A DNA stretch of 5,227 nt from Clostridia bacterium (GTDB lineage Bacteria; Bacillota; Clostridia; Oscillospirales; CAG-272): the NCBI GenBank assembly GCA_017540285.1, contig JAFYBI010000145.1, positions 1 through 5,227 on the forward strand, read 5' to 3'. The notes under the pieces are model-generated. The model worked only from the letters and a program-made list of their open reading frames with translations. It had not been told where the DNA came from and did not search any database. A program made the position numbers and the translations under genes. Below are positions 1 to 5,222 of the stretch, piece after piece (position 1 is the stretch's first letter; each line of letters opens with the position of its first letter).

Positions 1-310
1 CCACGCGAACTTGTTCGCGAGGCGGACAGGCGGACAAGAGGACCCTCGGGTCGGGCCCTCTTGCCCATCACCCGGCCCCCAAGGCCTTTCCCGCCTTGGG
101 AATCCACCCTGCCTCGGGTACAACCTCCCTTTTCAATGGGAAGCGTTGTTAAATGAGGCATAAGGCGGTGTCATAGCGGGATTACAGGGAAATTCACCAA
201 TTCAGTCAGCCGAAATCGCTTGCGATACGCTCAACGCCGGGTTGAAAAGCCTTCCGTGTCCGGTCTTACGACTGCGTCGTGGCAATGGGTGCTGTGCGAA
301 ACGTCAGGGC
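1..310 (-). ncRNA. Left copy of structured repeat element (candidate RNA, minus-strand sense)
   Basis: Read on the minus strand, this copy folds locally. The segment 53-66 pairs with 32-45 in a 14-base-pair stem with a 7-base loop (46-52), including two G-U pairs that would be A/C mismatches on the plus strand. The segment 93-100 pairs with 78-85 in an 8-bp stem. ATCGC/GCGAT closes an AA loop around 214-225. CGCGAAC/GTTCGCG at 4-19 is a further 7-bp stem at the window edge. The octamer TTGGTGAA (complement at 193-200) lies in the best conserved block. The copy may continue beyond the window start. No promoter was recognised, so expression is unproven; a DNA-level hairpin role or a passive repeat remains possible. 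I do not recognise it as a known RNA family. Confidence 0.4.
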
Positions 311-606
311 TGGCCGAACACTTTTCCGCTGTACCCCTTGCCTCGGCGAAGCTGAAAGGTCTGACACGCACCGCTGCATTCTCGGCGTTGAGCGGATCGC
401 AAGCGATTTCGGCTTCCTAACTTGGTGAATTTCCCTGTAATCCTGAAAGGAAGAGGCGTTATGCCCCATTGAACAACGCTTCCCATCAAAAAGGGAGGTT
501 GAACCCGAGGCAGGGGTGGATTCCCAAGGCGAGGAACTGCGCCTTGGGCGGCGGTGATCCCCAAGAGGCTGGCCGCGGAAGCCTCTTGGGTCCCGTCCGG
601 AAGGAC
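21..606. repeat. Giant imperfect palindrome: head-to-head pair of ~290-base elements
   Basis: The left half, reverse-complemented, aligns with the right half almost without gaps: paired positions add up to 622-626 from the centre (about 311) out to both ends. By hand alignment, 181-240 matches 383-441 at about 54 of 60 bases and 121-180 matches 442-501 at about 47 of 60. The stretch 61-120 matches 502-564 at roughly 75-80 percent with small gaps, and the inner 241-300 still matches at about 35 of 60. No gene is credible here; open frames on either strand look like by-products of the repeat. Either the whole region is one foldback (MITE-like) element, or it is two copies of one structured element inserted or duplicated in opposite directions. 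Local stem-loops inside each arm favour the second reading. I see no target-site duplication and no transposase. Confidence 0.85.
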
Positions 607-630
607 AAAAAAACAATCGACTTGGTCGAT
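312..630 (+). ncRNA. Right copy of structured repeat element (candidate RNA, plus-strand sense)
   Basis: This is the inverted partner of the left copy, here on the plus strand and therefore upstream of and co-directional with the operon starting at 765. Visible stems are ATCGC-AA-GCGAT (about 395-406) and CCCAAGGCG/CGCCTTGGG (523-531 with 540-548, 8-base loop). A perfect 11-bp stem joins 560-570 with 580-590 (9-base loop), GTCC-GGAA-GGAC lies at 595-606, and ATCGAC-TTG-GTCGAT at 616-630. The order of stems matches the left copy, with stems kept and loops changed. TTGGTGAA is at 422-429. It could be a free-standing RNA or part of a long 5' leader of the downstream operon. No U-tract follows the stems on this strand, so they are not ordinary terminators. 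Both boundaries are approximate. Confidence 0.4.
607..630 (-). terminator. Weak terminator-like hairpin on the minus strand
   Basis: Read on the minus strand, ATCGAC-CAA-GTCGAT is followed by TG and seven T residues (A run at 607-613 on the plus strand). The stem has only 6 bp and three G-C pairs, so it is a weak candidate. There is no minus-strand gene to its right for it to serve; it would at most stop stray antisense transcription before the palindrome. The same hairpin is also the last stem of the right element copy, which may be its real role. Confidence 0.25.
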
Positions 631-641
631 ATACAATCCGC

Positions 642-666
642 AAGCGTCAGCGCGCCAGCGAAAGAA
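642..666 (+). repeat. 25-base repeat, copy 1 (inverted relative to copy at 5198-5222)
   Basis: The core AAGCGTCAGCGCGCCAGC (642-659) followed by GAAAGAA occurs again as its reverse complement at 5198-5222, with one difference (G660 against A). The two copies bracket all four genes in opposite orientation. A 24-of-25 match outside coding sequence is far beyond chance for a window of this size. The flanks of the two copies do not match closely, so the shared block is short. Confidence 0.8.
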
Positions 667-750
667 CCGCCAGCGGGCACGCCGTTTGCCGAACCTTCGC
701 AAACATTCCGAACGTTTCGCCGGTCGTCATGCCGGCTTTGTATGACAGAA

Positions 751-755
751 AGGAG
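751..755 (+). promoter_or_regulatory. Ribosome binding site fixing the start at 765
   Basis: AGGAG lies 9 bases before the ATG at 765. The upstream in-frame ATG at 729 has no comparable purine-rich site and would add 12 residues (MPALYDRKERTA) that include the binding site itself, so 765 is the preferred start. Confidence 0.8.
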
Positions 756-764
756 CGCACCGCC

Positions 765-2420
765 ATGTCCATCCTCATCAAACCCATCTCCGCACTCGAA
801 AAGTGCTTCATGGACGAGTCCATCGACAGCAAACGGGCCGTATGCCGCGGAGAAGCCCTGCTCGGGGAGGAATTCTCCTTCGAGGTCGCCTATACCTCCG
901 ACGATCCCGCGGATCATCCGAAGCGCACGGCACACCTCGCCGTCGTCTCCCCGCTGCGGGAGAGCATCACGGTGCGCACGGTCGAGCAGGTCCCCGTGCG
1001 GATGCCGTGCTACGCGTGGGCCGACGACAACTACCTGCGCAAGACGCCCGGCCTCTATCCGGACCTCCTCGTCCCGCTCGACCCGAAGGACGACGTCTGG
1101 GTCACCTTCGGCGAGCTGAAGGCCCTGTGGGTCACGGTCCGCGTCCCGGAAGGCTGCACCCCCGGCGACTACCCGATCTCCGTCCGGCTGGAATGCGGCG
1201 AGCAGACGGCGTCGGCGGAATTCACGCTGCACGTCATCGGCGCGGCGCTCCCGAAGCAGAAGATGATCGTCACGGAGTGGTTCCACGCCGACTGCATCGC
1301 CAACTACTACGGCCTCGACACCTTCTCCTGCCGCCACTGGGCGTACATCGCGAAGTTCATGCGCACGGCGGTCCAGAACGGCATCAACGCCATCCTCATG
1401 CCCGTCTTCACCCCGCCGCTCGACACCGCGGTAGGCGGTGAACGCCGGACCACCCAGCTCGTCGACGTCACCAAGACCGCTGACGGGTGGGAATTCGGGT
1501 TCGACCGCGTGGAGCACTGGGTCGAGATCGCGAAATGCGCGGGCGTCGAGTACTACGAGATCTCGCACTTCTATACGCAGTGGGGCGCGGGTCATGCCCC
1601 GAAGGTCATGGCCTGGGTCGACGGGGAGTACCGCCGCGTCTTCGGCTGGGAAACCGACGCCGCCTCGTCGGAGTACCGCGATTTCCTGCGCGCCTTCATC
1701 CCGGAATTCCTCGCGAAGATGAAGGAGCTCGGCGTCGCGGACCGCTGCCTCTTCCACGTGTCGGACGAGCCGCACCTCGACCACCTCGCGTCCTACAAGG
1801 CGGCCCGGGAACAGATCGCGGACCTGCTCGAGGGCTACCGCATCATGGACGCGCTCTCGTCGTTCGAGCTGTATCAGACGGGCGCGTGCACGCATCCGAT
1901 CCCGTCGAACAACCACATCGAGCCCTTCCTCGAGGCGGGGGTCGAGGACCTCTGGACGTACTACTGCTGCGGGCAGGGCAACGAGGTCTCGAACCGCTTC
2001 CTCGCCATGCCCATGGCCCGGACGCGCGTCATCGGCACGCAGTTCTGGAAATATAAGATCGCGGGGTTCCTGCAGTGGGGCTACAACTTCTACAGCTCGC
2101 AGTACTCCGTGCGTCCGATCGACCCGTATCAGATCACGGACGGCGAATACTTCTTCCCGGCGGGTGACGGGTTCGCGGTGTATCCCGGCCCGATGGGCGA
2201 GCCGTACGAGACGCTGCACATGAAGGCGTTCACGATGGCGCTGACCGACCGCCGCGCGATGGATCTGGCCGAGGAGATGTGCGGCCGCGAAGCGGTGCTC
2301 GCCGTGCTCGAATCCGAAGGCGAGGTCACGTTCTCGAAGTACCCGCATTCCGCCGAATGGCTCGAAGGGGTCCGCGCGGGCGTGAACCGGCTGATCGAAG
2401 AAACGGTCGCCGGGAAATAA
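765..2420 (+). CDS. DUF4091 / GH123-like glycoside hydrolase
   Basis: Predicted 551-residue protein with two parts. Residues about 1-155 are strand-rich and end with a WVTVRVPEGCTPGDYPISV-type segment, as in the N-terminal beta-sandwich of this family. Residues about 165-500 resemble the DUF4091 catalytic domain, a TIM-barrel-like fold now linked to family GH123. The motif HVSDEP places an adjacent Asp334-Glu335 pair. In characterised GH123 N-acetyl-beta-galactosaminidases such an Asp-Glu pair performs substrate-assisted hydrolysis, the Glu as acid/base. Late blocks rich in Trp and Tyr (WTYYCCGQGN, GTQFWKYKIAGFLQWGYNFY) fit a sugar-binding cleft. There is no signal peptide or membrane segment, so it is probably cytoplasmic and would act on imported oligosaccharides. 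It is the first gene of a likely three-gene operon. Codons are strongly biased to C or G in third position, more than in the next gene. The family is confident; N-acetylgalactosaminidase activity is only inferred, because many DUF4091 proteins are uncharacterised. Confidence 0.85.
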   Translation: MSILIKPISALEKCFMDESIDSKRAVCRGEALLGEEFSFEVAYTSDDPADHPKRTAHLAVVSPLRESITVRTVEQVPVRMPCYAWADDNYLRKTPGLYPDLLVPLDPKDDVWVTFGELKALWVTVRVPEGCTPGDYPISVRLECGEQTASAEFTLHVIGAALPKQKMIVTEWFHADCIANYYGLDTFSCRHWAYIAKFMRTAVQNGINAILMPVFTPPLDTAVGGERRTTQLVDVTKTADGWEFGFDRVEHWVEIAKCAGVEYYEISHFYTQWGAGHAPKVMAWVDGEYRRVFGWETDAASSEYRDFLRAFIPEFLAKMKELGVADRCLFHVSDEPHLDHLASYKAAREQIADLLEGYRIMDALSSFELYQTGACTHPIPSNNHIEPFLEAGVEDLWTYYCCGQGNEVSNRFLAMPMARTRVIGTQFWKYKIAGFLQWGYNFYSSQYSVRPIDPYQITDGEYFFPAGDGFAVYPGPMGEPYETLHMKAFTMALTDRRAMDLAEEMCGREAVLAVLESEGEVTFSKYPHSAEWLEGVRAGVNRLIEETVAGK

Positions 2421-2472
2421 AGAGCGCGGAAAACGAAGCGCAGCCGGATAAAAAACCGGAGGAGGGAAACGT

Positions 2473-3087
2473 ATGGCAAAGCACTATTGGGAAAAAACAT
2501 ACCACTTCACGTCGCATTACGACGTCCCGTTTCGGTATGTCTGCGGTCACTGCGGCAGGGAGGTTTCCGGCGTCAGGAAGGTCGAGAGGAACTACGATTA
2601 CTGCAAAACGGCCCCCTTCGACCGGGGAGCTTCCGATCAGGGAAGAAACAACCCGAAACTTGCCCTGACGGAGGTGGAGGAGAAGCAGGGAGACGCAAAA
2701 GCGGAGGCGCTTTTGAAGAAGGAGCTTGCCTTCTACAAAACAGAGGTGGGAAAAGGGCGCTATGACGTGTTTCTGAAGCAGCACTCGAAATGCCCGTTTT
2801 GTCAGAACGTGCAGAGGTGGGCCTATCCGCTGAAGAAATGCTGGATCGAGATCCTCTTCGGTGCGGCCGCGACGCCGCTCGGGGCGTATTTTCTGTACCG
2901 GATCATCGCCGGCTTTCGGGGGACCGCCGCACTCGACGATACCACCTTCCCGTTGCTGGTCATCGGCGGCGCGATGTTTCTGGTGCTCGGTCCCTCGGCT
3001 CTGGTGACGGGCATCCTGGAGCTGCGAAAGCGGAACGCCATGAAGGATCAGCCGGATCAGGTGCCCGAGGTCCGCTTTCCCGGCTGA
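2473..3087 (+). CDS. Unrecognised two-pass membrane protein with two CxxC pairs
   Basis: Predicted 204-residue protein. The start is well supported by GGAGGAGGG (2458-2466), 6 bases upstream. Residues 24-28 read CGHCG and residues 107-110 read CPFC, two CxxC pairs that could together bind one zinc ion as a split zinc ribbon. Between them lies a charged, probably helical stretch (about 65-95) rich in Glu and Lys. Two hydrophobic segments follow (about 124-147 and 159-182), separated by a short polar loop, with a basic then acidic tail of about 20 residues. The second CxxC sits close to the membrane, so the metal site is probably on the cytoplasmic face. It lies 52 bases after the hydrolase gene and 55 bases before the SGNH gene with no terminator, suggesting co-transcription. 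I do not recognise the family; a link to the flanking enzymes is contextual only. Its base composition is less GC-biased than its left neighbour. Confidence 0.85.
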   Translation: MAKHYWEKTYHFTSHYDVPFRYVCGHCGREVSGVRKVERNYDYCKTAPFDRGASDQGRNNPKLALTEVEEKQGDAKAEALLKKELAFYKTEVGKGRYDVFLKQHSKCPFCQNVQRWAYPLKKCWIEILFGAAATPLGAYFLYRIIAGFRGTAALDDTTFPLLVIGGAMFLVLGPSALVTGILELRKRNAMKDQPDQVPEVRFPG

Positions 3088-3142
3088 GCCGCAGGCCGTA
3101 CAGTTTAGAAGGGAAAAAGTATTAAAAAACAAGGAGTTCATC

Positions 3143-3952
3143 ATGGACATCACGAAATTCTACGCCGATCCGAACGAGCAGCCGCTGGACCGCATCAAGC
3201 CGGACGGCGGGTTCACGGGCATCTTCCGCACGATCGCGTGCGTGGGCGATTCGCTCTCCTCCGGGGAATTCGAATCGACCTCCCCGGACGGCGGCAAGGG
3301 CTATCACGATCTGTTTGAGTATTCCTGGGGCCAGTACATCGCGCGGGCGGCGGGCACGAAGGTCTACAACTTCTCCCGCGGCGGGATGACGGCGAAGGAA
3401 TATCTCGCGGGCTGGGGCGAGCAGAACGGCGTCTGGGATCCGGACAAGGCCGCGCAGGCCTACATCTTTGCGCTCGGCGTGAACGATCTTTTCGGGCTGC
3501 GGCAGGAGCTGGGCTCGGCGGACGACATCGACCTTGAGAATGGTGAAAACAACAAGCCGACCTTTGCCGGGATGTACGGGCAGATCATTCAGAAGTACAA
3601 GGCGATCCAGCCGAAGGCCCGGTTCTTCCTCATCACCATGCCGCGCGAATCGGCGAATCCGGATGCCGACCCCGGCGACCGCATCCGCCGCGATCACGCG
3701 AAGCTTCTGCACGACATCGCCGCGAAGCTCGAATACACCTACGTCATCGACCTGTTCCGCGACGGGCCGGTGTACGACGCGCAGTTCAAGTACCATTTCT
3801 TCCTCGGCGGGCACATGAACCCGGCCGGGTATCTCCTCACGGCGCAGATGGTGATGACCTACATCGACTGGATCATTCGGAACGATCCCGAGGACTTCGC
3901 GCAGGTCGGGTTCGTCGGGACGCCGTGGCACAACGCCGAGCGCAAATGGTAA
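3143..3952 (+). CDS. SGNH/GDSL-family hydrolase (esterase or deacetylase-like)
   Basis: Predicted 269-residue protein with AAGGAG (3131-3136) 6 bases before the ATG. Block I is CVGDSLSSGEF with the nucleophile Ser37. Block II is YNFSRGGMT, with Gly80 or Gly81 as oxyanion donor. Block III is ALGVNDLFG with Asn114 in the GxND motif. Block V is GGHMNPAGY with the catalytic His224. The canonical DxxH aspartate is missing: the position three before His224 is Leu221, so the enzyme may use a Ser-His dyad or an Asp from elsewhere (Asp212 is nearby). There is no signal peptide, implying action in the cytoplasm. SGNH enzymes of this kind remove acyl groups from sugars or small esters; beside a GH123-like hydrolase, a role in deacetylating imported glycans is plausible but unproven. 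It is the last gene of the presumed operon, followed 4 bases later by hairpin unit A, which lacks a U-tract. Confidence 0.9.
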   Translation: MDITKFYADPNEQPLDRIKPDGGFTGIFRTIACVGDSLSSGEFESTSPDGGKGYHDLFEYSWGQYIARAAGTKVYNFSRGGMTAKEYLAGWGEQNGVWDPDKAAQAYIFALGVNDLFGLRQELGSADDIDLENGENNKPTFAGMYGQIIQKYKAIQPKARFFLITMPRESANPDADPGDRIRRDHAKLLHDIAAKLEYTYVIDLFRDGPVYDAQFKYHFFLGGHMNPAGYLLTAQMVMTYIDWIIRNDPEDFAQVGFVGTPWHNAERKW

Positions 3953-3955
3953 CCG

Positions 3956-4050
3956 CCGGGCAGTGCCCGGGGACAGGAGACGAACTCGCCTTGGCGCGAA
4001 GTGTTTCCGTTGATTTCGGCAAGCGCGCCTGCGGCAAGTTCGTTCACCAA
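3956..4050 (-). repeat. Hairpin repeat unit A
   Basis: The unit runs from the odd palindrome CCGGGCAGTGCCCGG (3956-3970) to GTTCACCAA (4042-4050). The outer stem pairs 3980-3990 with 4033-4043, 10 of 11 positions. Its single C/A mismatch (3987 against 4036) becomes a G-U wobble on the minus strand. An inner GGCGCG/CGCGCC stem pairs 3993-3998 with 4024-4029. It shares its start, its GACARGAGACG spacer and its end with units B and C. It lies directly after the SGNH gene, but no U-tract follows on either strand, so a rho-independent terminator role is doubtful. Confidence 0.75.
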
Positions 4051-4140
4051 GTCAGGGAAGCGGCATCGTTTGAGGCGGCCGGGCGAACCCCCGCGGAGCG
4101 GTAATTTTCCCATTCCCTTCGGAAATCGCTAAAATTCGCG

Positions 4141-4169
4141 ATGACAGGCCCGCGGACTTGTGCTATAAT
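4141..4169 (+). promoter_or_regulatory. Sigma-A type promoter of the zinc-ribbon gene
   Basis: ATGACA (4141-4146, five of six matches to TTGACA) is separated by 17 bases from a perfect TATAAT (4164-4169). TG at 4161-4162 gives an extended -10. Transcription should start near 4176, leaving a leader of about 40 bases. The promoter overlaps the alternative upstream start at 4141, which is therefore excluded. It also shows that the last gene is transcribed separately from the three upstream genes. Confidence 0.85.
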
Positions 4170-4202
4170 GGAAGTGTCAAAGAATCATCCCGTATTTCGT
4201 AT

Positions 4203-4208
4203 AAGGAG
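4203..4208 (+). promoter_or_regulatory. Ribosome binding site fixing the start at 4216
   Basis: AAGGAG lies 7 bases before the ATG at 4216 and downstream of the predicted transcription start, so it decides this start over the in-frame ATG codons at 4141 and 4168. Confidence 0.85.
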
Positions 4209-4215
4209 AACAGCT

Positions 4216-5016
4216 ATGGAAACCAAATTCTGTGAAAACTGCGGCGCGAAGATGCCCGTCGAAAGCAAGTTCTGCACCGAATGCGGCACGCCCTTCCCGA
4301 AGCGCGAGGAGAAAAAGGAAACGCCCGCGCCCGCGGAACAGCCGATCGAACAGCCGGTTGAACAGCCGGTTGAACAACCGGTCGAGCAGCCGGTCGAGGT
4401 GCCGCCGCAGCCGCCGATCGAAGAACCGGCGCCCGCTCCGTACGAAGCGCCGATCGAGATCCCGCGCCGCGATCCGGAGCCCCCGACCCCGCCGCCGGCC
4501 GTTCCGGTGAATCCGGCTCCCGTGCAGCAGGCGTACAGCCAGCCCGCGCAGCCTGCCCAGCCGGTGAATCCGCAGCCCGCGCAGGCCCGTCCGGCTCAGC
4601 CGGTGAATCCGACGCCCGCGCCCATGTACACGGCGCCCGCGTACAATCCGCCGTACGATCCGGAGATCACCAAGGAGACGGTGAAGGGCACGAAATACGA
4701 GCCCATCAGCCCACTCGGGTGGGTGGGGATCTTCCTGTTGGTGGGGATCCCGCTCGTGGGTCCGCTGCTCGTCATCATTTGGGCGTGCTGCGGCTGCCGC
4801 AAGCAGAACAAGCGTACCTACGCCCGCGGCATCCTGATCACGTGGCTCATCGGTCTGGTCATTGCCGCGCTGCTCGGTCTGGCGCTGAGGAGCAAGATCA
4901 TCAATTTCGCGAAGGATTACGCGTCGGAAAACGGCATCCAGTACAGTGAAGGCACGGTGGTGGAGGATGTGCTGAACAGCTTCATGAACCAGTTCGGCTA
5001 CGAAATCGCGAAATAA
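4216..5016 (+). CDS. Zinc-ribbon, proline-rich, two-pass membrane protein
   Basis: Predicted 266-residue protein. An N-terminal zinc ribbon has CENCG (Cys6, Cys9) and CTECG (Cys20, Cys23), the four-cysteine form common in Bacillota membrane proteins. A disordered linker follows (about 28-160), made of (EQPV/I)5 at residues 41-60, Pro/Glu-rich stretches and two PAQPVNP repeats. Two membrane helices lie at about 167-192 and 206-224, joined by a cysteine- and lysine-rich loop (CCGCRKQNKRTYARG) with the IPLVGPLL and NKR-YARG pattern that I associate with small zinc-ribbon membrane proteins of Clostridia. A polar tail of about 40 residues ends the protein. The basic loop suggests that it faces the cytoplasm, which would place both termini outside unless the topology is unusual; the zinc ribbon argues for the cytoplasm, so topology is unresolved. 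The molecular function of the family is unknown; sensing or scaffolding at the membrane is only a guess. It is transcribed from its own promoter. Confidence 0.88.
   Translation: METKFCENCGAKMPVESKFCTECGTPFPKREEKKETPAPAEQPIEQPVEQPVEQPVEQPVEVPPQPPIEEPAPAPYEAPIEIPRRDPEPPTPPPAVPVNPAPVQQAYSQPAQPAQPVNPQPAQARPAQPVNPTPAPMYTAPAYNPPYDPEITKETVKGTKYEPISPLGWVGIFLLVGIPLVGPLLVIIWACCGCRKQNKRTYARGILITWLIGLVIAALLGLALRSKIINFAKDYASENGIQYSEGTVVEDVLNSFMNQFGYEIAK
4336..4395 (+). repeat. Five tandem 12-base units encoding EQP(V/I)
   Basis: Units close to GAACAGCCGGTT begin at 4336, 4348, 4360, 4372 and 4384. The second and third are identical, the others differ at one to three bases, mostly silent. The array is in frame and encodes the tetrapeptide repeat in the linker of the zinc-ribbon protein. 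Near-identical neighbouring units suggest recent slippage and possible length variation among strains. Confidence 0.9.
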
Positions 5017-5036
5017 ACGGGCGGAGCCGCGGGGAG

Positions 5037-5089
5037 CGGGCGGTGCCCGGAGACAAGAGACGGGCGCACTTCGCACGCCCGTTCACCAA
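5037..5089 (-). repeat. Hairpin repeat unit B
   Basis: The unit runs from CGGGCGGTGCCCGG (5037-5050) through GAGACAAGAGACG to GTTCACCAA (5081-5089). ACGGGCG (5060-5066) pairs perfectly with CGCCCGT (5076-5082). On the minus strand the stem extends by U-G, G-U and C-G to 10 bp with a GAA loop; on the plus strand two of these positions are C/A mismatches. It starts 21 bases after the stop of the zinc-ribbon gene and abuts unit C. Confidence 0.75.
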
Positions 5090-5162
5090 CCGGGCGGTGC
5101 CCGGAGAGCGGGGAGCCCCCGCGGGCAAAAGACGAGCTCGCTGGCGCAAGCTCGTTCACCAA
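5090..5162 (-). repeat. Hairpin repeat unit C
   Basis: This is a direct tandem copy following unit B. It has CCGGGCGGTGCCCGG (5090-5104), an extra hairpin GCGGGG/CCCCGC (5109-5123), then ACGAGCT (5132-5138) pairing with AGCTCGT (5149-5155), ending in GTTCACCAA (5154-5162). The stem extends to 10 bp on the minus strand with one U-G pair (5139 against 5148) and a GCCA loop. Read on the minus strand the stem is followed by CTTTTG, a poor terminator tail. Confidence 0.75.
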
Positions 5163-5197
5163 TATTGAATTGTGCGTACCTGAACAAGGTCCGCCTT

Positions 5198-5222
5198 TTC
5201 TTTTGCTGGCGCGCTGACGCTT
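5198..5222 (-). repeat. 25-base repeat, copy 2
   Basis: This is the reverse complement of 642-666 with one mismatch (24 of 25). It lies at the window edge after units B and C, 182 bases beyond the zinc-ribbon gene. Whether a larger element like the left palindrome follows cannot be seen because the window ends at 5227. Confidence 0.8.

Larger units (their letters stand above)
607..764 (+). other. Leader between the palindrome and the first gene
   Basis: This stretch lacks a convincing promoter. TACAAT at 632-637 resembles a -10 box but has no -35 partner at suitable spacing. GCCGG (719-723) and CCGGC (732-736) can form a 5-bp hairpin with an 8-base loop ending about 15 bases before the ribosome binding site. 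The 25-base repeat at 642-666 lies inside it. If the operon promoter lies further left, this would be part of a long structured 5' untranslated region. Confidence 0.35.

Noticed and set aside
220..702. Several open frames of 60-130 codons in the palindrome on both strands
   Set aside because: They follow the inverted repeat, lack ribosome binding sites, and the pattern of conserved stems with changed loops argues for structure rather than protein.
486..2348. Long open frame of 620 codons on the minus strand opposite the GH123-like gene
   Set aside because: It is a by-product of the strong C/G third-position bias of the plus-strand gene. Its translation is a low-complexity Arg/Val/Asp-rich sequence without a recognisable domain, and it runs into the repeat region.
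3122..3931. Minus-strand open frame opposite the SGNH gene
   Set aside because: The plus-strand frame carries all SGNH motifs and a good ribosome binding site; the reverse frame is compositionally biased and has no motif.
4031..4050. tRNA 3' end suggested by GTTCACCA
   Set aside because: The T-loop consensus GTTCRANNC is not met, and no acceptor, D-arm or anticodon arm can be folded around it.
4177..5076. Minus-strand open frame opposite the zinc-ribbon gene
   Set aside because: Its Arg/Leu/Asp-rich repeats are mirror images of the EQPV repeat codons. The plus strand has promoter, binding site and domain evidence.
5056..5085. Unit B as rho-independent terminator of the zinc-ribbon gene
   Set aside because: The stem is strong, but the sequence after it is TCACCAACC with no run of T residues.
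3956..5162. Integron attC sites suggested by hairpins ending in GTTCACC
   Set aside because: The attC core site needs GTTRRRY and RYYYAAC. GTTCACC has C where a purine is required, and no integrase is in view.
5037..5162. CRISPR array suggested by the tandem units
   Set aside because: There are only two adjacent units of unequal length, the shared parts are short, and the variable part is itself a hairpin arm rather than a unique spacer.
5186..5204. Terminator on the plus strand (AAGG-TCCG-CCTT then TTCTTTT)
   Set aside because: The stem has only 4 bp and the T-tract is interrupted; it lies 170 bases after the last gene.
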